DNA from: an uncultured Lachnospiraceae bacterium
GTDB lineage: Bacteria > Bacillota > Clostridia > Lachnospirales > Lachnospiraceae
Length of the DNA stretch: 48,961 bases
Assembly (NCBI GenBank): GCA_947650155.1
Contig: CANSUS010000026.1
Coordinates: 1 to 48,961, forward strand
Direction of reading: 5' to 3'
A program made the position numbers and the translations under genes. Numbering within the stretch: position 1 is the stretch's first letter; every line of letters starts with the position of its first letter. Shown in pieces: positions 1 to 8,867 of the stretch. Below the pieces are notes generated by a model that was not told the origin of the DNA, made no database searches, and saw only the letters and a list, made by a program, of their open reading frames with translations.

Positions 1-9
1 ATTTTCCCT

Positions 10-36
10 CCCCCTGCATAGCAGGGGGTTTATTTT
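10..36 (+). terminator. Rho-independent terminator of a gene left of the window
   Basis: An 8-bp G+C-rich stem (10-17 with 21-28, loop ATA) is followed on the + strand by a T-rich run. It would end a + strand gene lying before position 1. The other strand has no T-run after the stem. Confidence 0.6.
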
Positions 37-48
37 TGTCTGTGACAC

Positions 49-79
49 AAAAAAACCGCCGAAGCACCCGCTTCGGCGG
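49..79 (-). terminator. Rho-independent terminator of the sugar-binding lipoprotein gene
   Basis: A perfect 9-bp stem (56-64 with 71-79, 6-nt loop) is followed on the minus strand by seven T residues. It lies about 40 bp after the stop codon of the solute-binding protein gene, so that gene appears to be transcribed alone. Confidence 0.85.
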
Positions 80-120
80 TCCGATACTTCATTACTGCTA
101 TGAAATTATTTATTCAGTAA

Positions 121-1548
121 TTATTTATTTAATACGTCAGTTACTCCGTCAAAGATAACCTGCGCTGCTGCTGCGGAATCATAATCACCATAGCTTAAAC
201 CAGCCATTGCGTCATAATATACTCCGTCAGAATTCTTCAGTCCTGCATCTTCAAATTTAGGATCTAATTCATAAGATACATAATCAAGGATCTTACCGTT
301 TGCTTCTGCAACTGTCTCGTTCAAAAGCCCCTGTGCAGTACAGTTTGCTAAAGCTGCTTTGCTAAGCGGGATACCTCTCTCAGAAGCCATGATGGTTGTA
401 CCTTCATCATCATTCAATAAGAACTGCATTAACATAGCCGCTTCTGTAGGATGAGCTGTACCTTCGGAAATTGCAAAACCTAAAGAAACTTTGGAGAAAC
501 CACCCTGGTAATCGCCCATATCGGATAATTCTTCACCAACTACAAATTCACGTCCGTCTGCTAATGCACCGCCAAATTTGCTTGCGGAAGAATCCCATTC
601 AAAGATACCTGCATACTGACCTTCTGCCCACTTCGGGTTCTTGTCAAGAGACTCAGCGCCATCGCCAGCAATTGTTGCAATAGACGGAGTTACATGTGCA
701 TCTTCCAGAGACTGAATGAAATCAAGACCTTCCTGAATTTCTTCTACCGTGTAGTTTAACGCACCGTTTTCAACCCAGTTTTTGCCATATACAGACTCTA
801 AGTAATATACCATAAGGATCATTCTGTCATATTCGCCTAACGCTACCGGATAGTAGTCGTCTCCAAGCGTTGTCTTGAATGTCTCGCCTGCTGCCATTAA
901 GTCTGCTAAAGTCTTAGGTGTATCAATTCCTGCTTCGTCAAAAGTTGTCTTATCCCAGTAGAAAATTCTACCTGTCATGGATACCGGAATTGCCTGTAAT
1001 TTACCTGCTACCGTACACATATCCAAATACTTCTGATCAAACTGTGTGAGATCCAAAACGTTGGAAACTGTATTTAAATCCAAAAATGCACTTCCGTCTG
1101 AGCTGTAAGATGTAATCCAGTTCCAGTTAATCTGATTTACGTCCGGAGCTGTCTTTGTTGCAAACATGGTTGCCATAGATTCTTCCCATCCCGACCATGC
1201 GCCATATGTTTCTTTTACGGTGATTCCCGGATATTTTGCCTCAAAAGCATCTACTGCTGCCATTGTAGCTTCATGTCTGGAGTCGCCGCCCCACCATGAA
1301 AATGTAAGTTCACACTCTTCATAAGAACCGTCCCAGTCGCCTGATGCTGCCGGTTCAGCCGGCGCTTCTGTTTCTGCCGGCGTACTTTCTGCAGGTGTGC
1401 TTTCAGCCGGTGTACTCTCTGCAGGTGCCGGTGTACTGCTTTCAGCTGGTTTGTCGTTTGCTGCGCCATCATTATTGCCGCATGCTGCTAATGAAAATGT
1501 CATAGCTGCTGCCAATCCAAGCGCAAGAAATTTTTTCATCTTTCTCAT
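121..1548 (-). CDS. Extracellular sugar-binding lipoprotein of an ABC transporter (family 1 SBP)
   Basis: This 475-residue protein is a secreted solute-binding lipoprotein that captures a sugar or oligosaccharide for an ABC importer. It starts with a lipoprotein signal peptide whose lipobox ends LAAC at Cys22, so it should be anchored to the outer face of the membrane. A Pro/Glu/Ser/Thr-rich linker with PAEST repeats covers about residues 34-66. The rest is a type 1 SBP fold beginning with LTFSWWGGD. The start is supported by AAGGA five bases upstream. No permease or ATPase gene accompanies it: terminators follow it and uxaA lies upstream, so its partners must be elsewhere. Its promoter carries the same palindrome as the uronate genes, so the substrate is probably a uronate-containing sugar. 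That substrate is inference. Confidence 0.88.
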   Translation of the reverse strand: MRKMKKFLALGLAAAMTFSLAACGNNDGAANDKPAESSTPAPAESTPAESTPAESTPAETEAPAEPAASGDWDGSYEECELTFSWWGGDSRHEATMAAVDAFEAKYPGITVKETYGAWSGWEESMATMFATKTAPDVNQINWNWITSYSSDGSAFLDLNTVSNVLDLTQFDQKYLDMCTVAGKLQAIPVSMTGRIFYWDKTTFDEAGIDTPKTLADLMAAGETFKTTLGDDYYPVALGEYDRMILMVYYLESVYGKNWVENGALNYTVEEIQEGLDFIQSLEDAHVTPSIATIAGDGAESLDKNPKWAEGQYAGIFEWDSSASKFGGALADGREFVVGEELSDMGDYQGGFSKVSLGFAISEGTAHPTEAAMLMQFLLNDDEGTTIMASERGIPLSKAALANCTAQGLLNETVAEANGKILDYVSYELDPKFEDAGLKNSDGVYYDAMAGLSYGDYDSAAAAQVIFDGVTDVLNK

Positions 1549-1621
1549 AATGTTCCTTCTCCTTTATTCATTCCCTTAATCTTTCTTGAAAAGATTAGCT
1601 ACTGCACTTTTAAGTTTTCTT

Positions 1622-1644
1622 TGTAAGTGCTTACATTTATTGTA
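1622..1644 (-). promoter_or_regulatory. LacI-type operator and -10 element before the sugar-binding protein gene
   Basis: The 14-bp palindrome TGTAAGTGCTTACA (1622-1635) is identical to that before uxaB. It sits just downstream of a TACAAT -10 box (complement of 1639-1644), so a bound repressor would cover the transcription start. The -35 region is weak. Confidence 0.7.
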
Positions 1645-1804
1645 GCACACCATTCCAAAAAATGCACTATATTTTTTTAATTTTTTTCATTTTTTTAGTT
1701 ATTATTGTATTTCTTTTTCTTCTGAGGTTTGTAAGACACACCATTTTATGGCATTTTTATGGATTTTCACGCTTTACATTTCGTAAATTTAAAATGTAAA
1801 TTTT

Positions 1805-1818
1805 TGTAAACGTTTTCA
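1805..1818. promoter_or_regulatory. Possible catabolite-responsive element (cre)
   Basis: TGTAAACGTTTTCA fits the CcpA-type cre consensus TGWAANCGNTNWCA at every position. It lies between the end of uxaA and the sugar-binding protein gene, about 160 bp upstream of that gene's -10 box. CcpA binding is inferred from the motif only. Confidence 0.4.
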
Positions 1819-1841
1819 TTTTCATGCCCGTTTTACGCTTT

Positions 1842-3335
1842 TTATAATGTAACGCCCTGCTTAAATATTGCCATATCATGAAATCCTGCTTCTTCGCTCC
1901 TTACCTTTTTACCGGAAGCCACTTCCACTACATACGCAAAAAGCTGCTCTGCAGTTTCCTTCATATCTGCGCCTTCTACCAACACGCCTGCGTTAAAATC
2001 GATCCAATTGGATTTTTTCTCTGATAGCGCAGAGTTGCTGGATATTTTAACTGTCGGCACCGGTGAAGCAAAAGGCGTTCCCCTTCCGGTAGTAAACAGG
2101 ACGATCTGTGCCCCTGAAGCTGCAAGCGCAGTAGCTGCCACCAGATCGTTTCCCGGCGCGCTGAGAAGATTTAATCCTTTATTCTCCACCCTTTCTCCAT
2201 AAGAAAGCACACCCTTTACCGGAGCCGAACCGGACTTCTGCGTACACCCCAGCGATTTATCTTCCAGAGTAGAAATTCCTCCCTTTTTATTACCCGGCGA
2301 AGGATTTTCATAGATGGTCTGATTGTAGCTTTTAAAATAATTTTTAAAATCGTTAATCAGCGCTACTGTCTTGTCAAACAGTTCTCTGTTCTCACAGCGG
2401 TTCATCAGTAAAGTCTCGGCGCCAAACATTTCCGGCACTTCCGTCAATATGGTTGTTCCCTGATTTTCAATCAGAAGATCGGAAAATCTGCCAACTAACG
2501 GATTGGCTGTAATACCGGAGAATCCATCGCTGCCTCCGCATTTTAAGCCTACAATCAGTTTGCTCACACTGACTGCTTCCCGCTCAAACCCGGATGCATA
2601 CTCAATCAATTCTTCCAGAAGTTTTAAGCCGTCCGCCATTTCATCATCGCTTTCCTGACATACGAGAAACTTTACCCTGTCACTGTCATACTCTCCGATA
2701 TATTCTTTTAATACGTCGATATTACTGTTTTCACAGCCAAGTCCCAGTACTAACACGCCGCCGGCATTCGGATGATGAATCAGATCTGCAAGAATCTGTC
2801 TTGTATGTTCCTGGTCATCGCCCATTTGGGAACATCCGTAAGGATGAGGAAAAGCAATCACCTCTTCCACGCTTCCTTTTACCTTCTCATTCGCCGCTTT
2901 TGCCATTGCCGTTGCAATATTATTAACGCAGCCTACCGTCGGGATAATCCAGATCTCATTTCTGACGCCTGCTTTGCCGTCTTTTCTGGCAAATCCCATA
3001 AAGGTGCGTTCTTCCGTCTGCTTATCTGCAGATTTTCCATCCGTTACAATTGGTTCATAGGTATAAGAAAGCAGATCTCCCAGCGCAGTCTTTACATTAT
3101 GAGTATGTATCCACTGCCCCTTTTGAATTTTTTCTTTCGCCAGCCCTATTTGACAGCCATATTTGATTACCGATTCTCCTTCTTCCATATCCTGCACCGC
3201 CATTTTATGCCCAGCCGGAACGTCCTCTGCCGCCGTAATCTGTTCTCCGCAGACCGCAACCGTTTCTCCCTTTTGAATCGCCTGCAGCGCCACGACGACA
3301 TTATCCTCTTCATGGATTTTAATAAATTTCTGCAT
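1842..3335 (-). CDS. uxaA: Altronate dehydratase
   Basis: UxaA dehydrates D-altronate to 2-keto-3-deoxy-D-gluconate, the third step of galacturonate breakdown. The protein is about 497 residues, the usual length. It has the small N-terminal SAF-like domain (about residues 1-95) followed by the large C-terminal domain, with family segments such as PTVGCVNNIA and GLKCGGSDGFSG; the conserved cysteines are typical of the iron-dependent UxaA/GarD family. The start at 3335 was chosen because a GAGAGGG stretch precedes it closely; an in-frame ATG at 3347 lacks a ribosome site. It lies 43 bp downstream of uxaB and is probably co-transcribed with it from the operator-controlled promoter at 4937-4965. 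Confidence 0.93.
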   Translation of the reverse strand: MQKFIKIHEEDNVVVALQAIQKGETVAVCGEQITAAEDVPAGHKMAVQDMEEGESVIKYGCQIGLAKEKIQKGQWIHTHNVKTALGDLLSYTYEPIVTDGKSADKQTEERTFMGFARKDGKAGVRNEIWIIPTVGCVNNIATAMAKAANEKVKGSVEEVIAFPHPYGCSQMGDDQEHTRQILADLIHHPNAGGVLVLGLGCENSNIDVLKEYIGEYDSDRVKFLVCQESDDEMADGLKLLEELIEYASGFEREAVSVSKLIVGLKCGGSDGFSGITANPLVGRFSDLLIENQGTTILTEVPEMFGAETLLMNRCENRELFDKTVALINDFKNYFKSYNQTIYENPSPGNKKGGISTLEDKSLGCTQKSGSAPVKGVLSYGERVENKGLNLLSAPGNDLVAATALAASGAQIVLFTTGRGTPFASPVPTVKISSNSALSEKKSNWIDFNAGVLVEGADMKETAEQLFAYVVEVASGKKVRSEEAGFHDMAIFKQGVTL

Positions 3336-3378
3336 ATTCCCTCTCATTCTGCCGTTTTGGCAATCTCATACGCAATGC

Positions 3379-4842
3379 TTATTGAAAGTTTTTCTCCATT
3401 GCCTTTCTCATTCCCAGCGCCCGGATATCATTTAAATAAGAACCGACGGCTTCTTTTGCGCCTTCAATTTTACCAAGATCCTGTCCCCAGAAACTTTCAT
3501 TGGAAAGAAATGCCTGCACAAATTCTTCGGTTTGCTTTTCACTATTGTCACGGAAGAACTCCAATACCGCCATATCATCCAAAATATGGTATTCCTGTCC
3601 GTCTCTATGACCAATTAAAGCCTTTTCCCTGATTTCTGTTCCTGTGTAAAACGCCATCAGCGCCGCAAGCGAAAAAGTCAGATGTTTCGGAAGCGCTTTC
3701 TTTTCTTCTATGTATCCGAGGAAACTCGGCATACACCTTGCCCTCCACTTTGAAACAGAATTTAATGCGATGGAAAGCAGGGCGTGTTTTACATAAGGAT
3801 TGTTAAATCTTGTAATCACCGCTTCCGCAAACTCTTCCAGATCTTGTCTGGGAAGTGTCAATGTGGGAATCACTTCCTCAAAGATCGTCTGATGCATAAA
3901 ATCATATACCAGCTCATCTTTCATGGACTCCAGCACAATATCATTGCCGGCAAGATAAGACGCAAGTACAAAAGAAGTATGCGCGCCGTTTAAAATTCGC
4001 ACTTTTCTTTGTTTGTAAGGCTTTTGATTATCCGTATAAATAACCGGAAGCCCCGCCTGGTCGAGCGGAAACTCTCCGCTGATATCTTTCGGGCATTCAA
4101 TGACCCAAAGGGCAAATGGCTCTCCCGTTACAATCAGTTCATCTTTATATCCCCATTCTTCCCAAAGCTTTGCATCCTCATCTCTTGGGTATCCCGTTAT
4201 GATTCTGTCTACTAAAGTGGAGCAGAAAATACACGCCTCGTTCAGCCAGTTTATAAAGCCCTGCTCCAATTTCCATAAATCTGCAAACTGAAGAACACAT
4301 TTCTTCAACATAATGCCGTTATCATCAATCAGCTCCACCGGCAGCATTACAAGCCCCTTGTCAGGCGCGCCGCTAAAATGTTTGTATCTTTCATATAAGA
4401 ATTTGGTCAGTTTCCCCGGATAACTTTTAGGCGGATTCATTTCCAGCTTATCACTGTCGTCAAAGACAATTCCCGCTTCCGTTGTGTTTGATACAATATA
4501 TCTTAAGGAATCCAGTTTTGCAAAAGCATTGTATTTCTCATATTCTCCATAACAGTCTATCACGTCTGTCACACTGGTCACTTTGCGGTTCTGTACTTTT
4601 GCCTCTCCATCCACAATGCCGCGCAGCGAAACGGTATACTGACAATCCTGTGCATGAAATCTTTCCAAAGAGCCGAATTCAATCGGTTTTACCAATACAA
4701 TATCTCCATCAAACTTTCCCTTTTCATTTGCGATATCGATCATATAATCAACGAAACCGCGGAGGAAATTTCCTTCCCCAAATTGTAAGACTTTAACCGG
4801 TCTTTCTTTTTTACCGGTCATTTTTTTGTTTAACAGCTCCAT
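3379..4842 (-). CDS. uxaB: Tagaturonate reductase (altronate oxidoreductase)
   Basis: UxaB reduces D-tagaturonate to D-altronate with NADH, the second step of galacturonate catabolism in the cytoplasm. The 487-residue protein belongs to the mannitol dehydrogenase family. The N-terminal Rossmann region begins VLQFGEGNFLRGFVDYM, and the C-terminal domain contains the family stretch KVRILNGAHT with the catalytic-region Asn and His. It is the first gene of the uxaB-uxaA unit and diverges from the LacI regulator. A TTGACT-N17-TAAAAT promoter is followed directly by the LacI-type operator at 4918-4931, so repression in the absence of uronate is expected. Confidence 0.93.
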   Translation of the reverse strand: MELLNKKMTGKKERPVKVLQFGEGNFLRGFVDYMIDIANEKGKFDGDIVLVKPIEFGSLERFHAQDCQYTVSLRGIVDGEAKVQNRKVTSVTDVIDCYGEYEKYNAFAKLDSLRYIVSNTTEAGIVFDDSDKLEMNPPKSYPGKLTKFLYERYKHFSGAPDKGLVMLPVELIDDNGIMLKKCVLQFADLWKLEQGFINWLNEACIFCSTLVDRIITGYPRDEDAKLWEEWGYKDELIVTGEPFALWVIECPKDISGEFPLDQAGLPVIYTDNQKPYKQRKVRILNGAHTSFVLASYLAGNDIVLESMKDELVYDFMHQTIFEEVIPTLTLPRQDLEEFAEAVITRFNNPYVKHALLSIALNSVSKWRARCMPSFLGYIEEKKALPKHLTFSLAALMAFYTGTEIREKALIGHRDGQEYHILDDMAVLEFFRDNSEKQTEEFVQAFLSNESFWGQDLGKIEGAKEAVGSYLNDIRALGMRKAMEKNFQ

Positions 4843-4917
4843 CCTTCCACTCTCCTGTCCTTAAGTCCATTTTTCAATTTTTTCATTTCTGCTTTTTTCT
4901 GTTTTATTTCCATTGTA

Positions 4918-4965
4918 TGTAAGTGCTTACATTTTGATTTTAACTTTATTTTCCTCAATAGTCAA
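4918..4965 (-). promoter_or_regulatory. uxaB-uxaA promoter with LacI-type operator
   Basis: On the minus strand a TTGACT -35 box (4960-4965) and a TAAAAT -10 box (4937-4942) are 17 bp apart. The perfect 14-bp palindrome TGTAAGTGCTTACA (4918-4931) lies at the predicted transcription start. This is the normal arrangement for repression by a LacI-family protein. Confidence 0.8.
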
Positions 4966-4989
4966 TAGCATATTCTCGAAAAATGTATC

Positions 4990-5046
4990 TTGAATTTACA
5001 GGAAGATTGTACTATAATTTAAACAATAATGTTGTAACCGCTTACA
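4990..5046 (+). promoter_or_regulatory. Promoter and auto-operator of the LacI regulator gene
   Basis: A TTGAAT -35 box (4990-4995) and a consensus TATAAT -10 box (5013-5018) are spaced 17 bp. The near-palindrome TGTAACCGCTTACA (5033-5046) lies just after the predicted start of transcription. It differs from the two other operators only at the two central-left bases, which suggests autoregulation, possibly with weaker binding. Confidence 0.78.
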
Positions 5047-5086
5047 GCATTATATCAGACTTATATAGAGAAATGAGGGGATCACT

Positions 5087-6097
5087 ATAACTATTTACGA
5101 TATTTCTGAAAAAGCCGGTGTTTCTATCGCAACTGTGTCCAGGGTTCTCAATGGCAGCAGTAATGTCAGTGAAAAAACCCGTAAAAAAGTCATGGAAGTT
5201 ATGGAAGAATATGATTATACGCCAAATGCTTTTGCAAGAGGATTGGGACTGAACACGATGAATACCATAGGGATTTTGTGTGCGGATTCCTCTGACCTCT
5301 ATCTTGCCAAAGCAGTATATTATATAGAACAGAGCCTCCGTGCCAACAACTATGACTCTCTTTTATGCTGTACCGGATACGACCTGCAAAACAAGGAAAA
5401 ATGTCTTGAACTGCTATTGTCCAAAAAAGTGGACAGCATTATTCTTGTCGGTTCTAATTTCATCGGAGAAACGGCGGCGGACAATAAATATATCCGGGAC
5501 GCAGCAGCGGAAGTTCCTATTATGCTTCTTAATGCTGCATTAGACAGCCCCAACGTTTACAGCATTGTCTCTGATGATTACCGTTCCATGTATGAAGCTG
5601 CTTCTGCTCTTATCTCAGCAGGAATACGCGATATATTATATTTTTATAATTCTAACTCTTACAGCGGCAGGCATAAATTATCCGGTTATCAGGCTGCCAT
5701 GACGGACGCCGGGATTACCCTGCCCCCTTCCATGACACAGTTTTATACCGGTTCCCATGAAGATATTGACGCCATGACGCAGACATTGTTTAACGTCTCC
5801 AAACGGGGAATCAAATTTAACGGCGTTATTGCTGCAGACGATAATCTCGCTGTTGCAGCAGTAAAATACGCACGTCAGAAAGACTTGAAAATTCCGGAAG
5901 AACTGGCTGTAATCGGATATAATAACTCCATTCTGACTACCTGCTGCGAACCGGAGCTTACTTCTATTGACAATAAACTGGAAACATTATGCCAGCAGCT
6001 TATCACTTCACTTATGGGTGTACTTGCCGGGAACAGTATTCCCAAGAAGGCGCTGTTTTCAGGGGAACTTATAAAACGGGGAACTACCCCCTTTTAA
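5087..6097 (+). CDS. LacI-family transcriptional repressor of the uronate genes, ATA start
   Basis: This is a LacI/GalR-type repressor of about 336 residues: N-terminal helix-turn-helix (ITIYDISEKAGVSIATVSRV) followed by a periplasmic-binding-protein-like sensor domain. The first ordinary start codon in frame is GTG at 5135, but it lies inside the helix-turn-helix and would destroy DNA binding. An in-frame stop at 5066 bounds the region, and no ATG, GTG or TTG occurs between it and 5135. The ribosome site GAGGGG (5075-5080) is six bases before ATA at 5087, exactly where family alignments place the first Met of M-T-I-Y-D-I. Translation from ATA is therefore the best reading. The gene is followed by uxaC after 35 bp and flanked by matching operators, so it probably senses a hexuronate intermediate. 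Confidence 0.85.
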   Translation: MTIYDISEKAGVSIATVSRVLNGSSNVSEKTRKKVMEVMEEYDYTPNAFARGLGLNTMNTIGILCADSSDLYLAKAVYYIEQSLRANNYDSLLCCTGYDLQNKEKCLELLLSKKVDSIILVGSNFIGETAADNKYIRDAAAEVPIMLLNAALDSPNVYSIVSDDYRSMYEAASALISAGIRDILYFYNSNSYSGRHKLSGYQAAMTDAGITLPPSMTQFYTGSHEDIDAMTQTLFNVSKRGIKFNGVIAADDNLAVAAVKYARQKDLKIPEELAVIGYNNSILTTCCEPELTSIDNKLETLCQQLITSLMGVLAGNSIPKKALFSGELIKRGTTPF

Positions 6098-6132
6098 TAA
6101 CCTATCACTATTTATATGTATGGAGGAAATCT

Positions 6133-7539
6133 ATGAAACCTTTTATGGACGAAAACTTTTTATTATCAACTGACACTGCGAAGACTCTTTTTCACAACTA
6201 TGCCGCAAAGACTCCTGTACTTGACTATCACTGTCACATAAACCCAAAAGAAATTGCCGAAGACAGACAGTTTGAAAATATTACGCAGGTATGGCTTGGC
6301 GGCGACCACTATAAATGGCGTTTTATGCGTTCCTGCGGTGTAGACGAGTCTTTTATTACAGGAAATGCTTCCGATCAGGAAAAGTTCTTTCAATGGGCGG
6401 AATGTCTCGGAAAAGCAATTGGCAATCCCCTGTTTCACTGGAGCCATCTGGAACTGCAAAGATATTTTGGATATCAGGGCGTTTTAAATAAAAATACTGC
6501 TGAAGAAGTATGGAATCTGTGCAATGCCAAACTTGCCGACAAATCCATGAGCGTACGCAATCTGATCCGACAGTCTAACGTAACTTTAGTATGTACTACT
6601 GATGATCCTGTCGATTCTTTGGAATGGCATAAAAAAATCGCCGAAGATCCCTCTTTTGACGTGCAGGTTCTTCCGGCATGGCGTCCTGACAAGGCAATGA
6701 ATATCGAAAAACCGGATTATCTGGATTATCTTGCAAAACTTTCTTCCGTAAGCGGCGTCAAAATCGACTCTTTTGCCGCTTTAAAAGAAGCGCTGAAAAA
6801 ACGGATGGAATTTTTCGCTTCTATGGGCTGCTGCGTTTCCGACCATGCGCTGGAATATGTGATGTACGTTCCCTCTGACGAAGCGCAGCTGGAGCAGATC
6901 TTTACCAGCCGCTTAAAGGGAAATTCCGTTAACCGGGAAGAAGAATTAAAATTTAAGACGGCTTTCATGCTGTTTGCCGGCCGGGAATACAGCCGTCTGA
7001 ACTGGGCTATGCAGCTGCATTACGGATGTAAACGCGACAACAACACGCTGATGTTTGAAAAATTAGGACCGGATACTGGATATGACTGCATCAACAATTA
7101 CGCACCTTCTGCACAAATGGCTGATTTCTTAAATGCCCTGATTAAAACGGATGAACTTCCCAGAACGATTATTTACAGCCTGAATCCCAATGACAATCAG
7201 GCAATCGGCACGATTTTAGGATGTTTCCAGGATTCCACTGCCGTTGCAAAAATCCAGCAGGGTAGCGCATGGTGGTTTAATGACCACAAGACCGGCATGC
7301 AGGATCAGATGATTTCCCTTGCCAGCCTTGGAAATCTTTCCGGTTTTGTCGGAATGTTGACGGATTCCAGAAGCTTCTTATCTTATACAAGACATGAATA
7401 CTTTAGAAGAATTCTTTGTGACCTGATTGGAACATGGGTAGAAAATGGAGAATTTCCAAATGATATGGATACACTGAAAGAAATTGTAACGGATATTTCT
7501 TATTATAATGCGGTACGGTATTTTGGATTTAAATTATAG
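6133..7539 (+). CDS. uxaC: Glucuronate/galacturonate isomerase (uronate isomerase)
   Basis: UxaC interconverts D-galacturonate with D-tagaturonate (and glucuronate with fructuronate), the entry step of the pathway. The 468-residue protein has the usual family length. The amidohydrolase-type HxH metal motif is visible in VLDYHCHINPKE near the N-terminus, and the C-terminal part contains the family stretch GMLTDSRSFLSYTRHEYFRR. The start at 6133 is fixed by TGGAGGAAATCT directly before the ATG. It lies 35 bp after the LacI gene and is probably read from the same autoregulated promoter. With uxaB and uxaA on the other strand this gives a complete path from galacturonate to 2-keto-3-deoxygluconate. 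Confidence 0.95.
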   Translation: MKPFMDENFLLSTDTAKTLFHNYAAKTPVLDYHCHINPKEIAEDRQFENITQVWLGGDHYKWRFMRSCGVDESFITGNASDQEKFFQWAECLGKAIGNPLFHWSHLELQRYFGYQGVLNKNTAEEVWNLCNAKLADKSMSVRNLIRQSNVTLVCTTDDPVDSLEWHKKIAEDPSFDVQVLPAWRPDKAMNIEKPDYLDYLAKLSSVSGVKIDSFAALKEALKKRMEFFASMGCCVSDHALEYVMYVPSDEAQLEQIFTSRLKGNSVNREEELKFKTAFMLFAGREYSRLNWAMQLHYGCKRDNNTLMFEKLGPDTGYDCINNYAPSAQMADFLNALIKTDELPRTIIYSLNPNDNQAIGTILGCFQDSTAVAKIQQGSAWWFNDHKTGMQDQMISLASLGNLSGFVGMLTDSRSFLSYTRHEYFRRILCDLIGTWVENGEFPNDMDTLKEIVTDISYYNAVRYFGFKL

Positions 7540-7545
7540 GATAAC

Positions 7546-7577
7546 AAAAAGCCCTTTGCATATGCAAGGGGCTTTTT
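7546..7577. terminator. Bidirectional terminator between uxaC and the SGNH hydrolase gene
   Basis: AAAAAGCCCTTTG pairs with CAAGGGGCTTTTT, giving a stem with A/T tails on both sides. It can end uxaC on + and the convergent hydrolase gene on -. Confidence 0.85.
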
Positions 7578-7586
7578 ATATCCCAA

Positions 7587-8603
7587 TTAATTTTCCGGCA
7601 TATTATCAGAAACATTCTCCGACACACTCTCAGTTATATTACCTGATGCATCCCCGGATACGCTTTCCGCCATATTGCCTGATACATTTCCTGACACCGT
7701 AAACCCATTCCATTTACCAAGATATTCCCCATCCGCTTCATTCTCAAGACTGATCCGGATCACCTCTTTTGCAATATGCTCTCCAAGAATCCGATAGCCC
7801 TCATCTGTTGGATGACATCCCGGTACATAGGAATTAAAGACTTCACTGTCATACGAATTCATAAAATTAGAATGAAATAAATCTATCACATCCACATCAT
7901 ACTTTTCGGCAAGACTGATCATGGCATTCACATAAGTTTCAATCGGTTCCATGTCAGGATTCAGCGATCTTACTTCTTCTATGGTGACTGTATCCATCGG
8001 TGTTACTAAAATCAGCCAGCTTGTTGGATAATGGATTCTCAGTCCTTCTAAAAGTGTGTCCAGATCTCCACAGAAAGTATCTTCTGACAAAGTATTCAAA
8101 CTGCCAATCGTTTCATCCGTTCCACTGAACACATCATTGATCCCGCCATATACAATGATGATATTGGTATCCTTTGGAATCTCCATATACCGGTTCACCA
8201 TTGCCGCCGCCCAGTAGTCTCCTATCGTAGAGCCTCCGACTCCCAGATTGTAGACTTCTTTGGCATGAAGAACTTCTTTGATAACCTCTGGATAGGTCAG
8301 CCCGTCTGCATGTCCGGTGGCGCCATTGACTCCTTCCGTAATACTGTCTCCAAGGCAGGCAATCGTAACCTCCGAAAAATCATAGGGTTGTTTTGCAAGA
8401 ATCTCCCTGTCATAGGCATTTTCCCTGTCTGTAATCTCCTTCGATGCCATAACTGCACGTTCTTCATTTGTCAGAATACTTTCCTGTATTGTAAACGTAT
8501 AGGGATAATCACAAAATGCAACCACTCCGACATAAAGCATACAAGCCAGAATCAGGATACATACAACGCGTTTTTTTGTACTTTTTCTATATTCAGTTTT
8601 CAT
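7587..8603 (-). CDS. Membrane-anchored or secreted SGNH/GDSL hydrolase
   Basis: This 338-residue protein has an N-terminal hydrophobic segment (about residues 12-31) that should export or anchor it, then an SGNH-hydrolase fold. Block I is LGDSITEG with nucleophile Ser87, block II has the glycine of NLGVGGS, block III is GGIND with Asn156, and block V is CHPTDEGY with His264. The Asp usually three residues before this His is replaced by Pro261, so a Ser-His dyad or another acid must be used. The last 35 residues are a low-complexity tail with repeated VSGN/SGD/SEN units. Such enzymes deacylate glycans, lipids or esters; the substrate cannot be read here. AGAGG six bases before the ATG supports the start. 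Confidence 0.82.
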   Translation of the reverse strand: MKTEYRKSTKKRVVCILILACMLYVGVVAFCDYPYTFTIQESILTNEERAVMASKEITDRENAYDREILAKQPYDFSEVTIACLGDSITEGVNGATGHADGLTYPEVIKEVLHAKEVYNLGVGGSTIGDYWAAAMVNRYMEIPKDTNIIIVYGGINDVFSGTDETIGSLNTLSEDTFCGDLDTLLEGLRIHYPTSWLILVTPMDTVTIEEVRSLNPDMEPIETYVNAMISLAEKYDVDVIDLFHSNFMNSYDSEVFNSYVPGCHPTDEGYRILGEHIAKEVIRISLENEADGEYLGKWNGFTVSGNVSGNMAESVSGDASGNITESVSENVSDNMPEN

Positions 8604-8867
8604 TTCAGACCTCTTTTCTTACCTGTGAACATTCTATTCACATGGTATAAATAAACGGTATGCCTGTCCGTTCCTTTTGGCATCTCCCGTCATAATTTCC
8701 TCCTTATACCATTCTCGCTTTACATACGGTTACTGGTCTATGATAACCGATGTCATACCGGATACTGTTTTGTATCCTACACCTGTTTTTATTATATACC
8801 AGATTCGTCCAAATAATTCTTATATTTTTCTTATATTTTCCTTAAACATTCCTCTCTGCTCATTTTT
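8604..8867. other. Intergenic region, SGNH hydrolase to MATE exporter
   Basis: No credible gene is present. It must hold the promoter of the SGNH hydrolase gene and the end of the MATE gene. The only clear structure is an inverted repeat, GGATAC-N6-GTATCC at 8760-8777, without a T-run. Confidence 0.4.

Noticed and set aside
2772-3632. Open frame of 286 codons on the + strand
   Set aside because: It is antisense to uxaA and uxaB, has no ribosome site and gives a cysteine/arginine/phenylalanine-rich translation without family features.
8760-8777. GGATAC/GTATCC repeat as a transcription factor operator
   Set aside because: Short arms, no second copy and no promoter boxes around it that I could defend.
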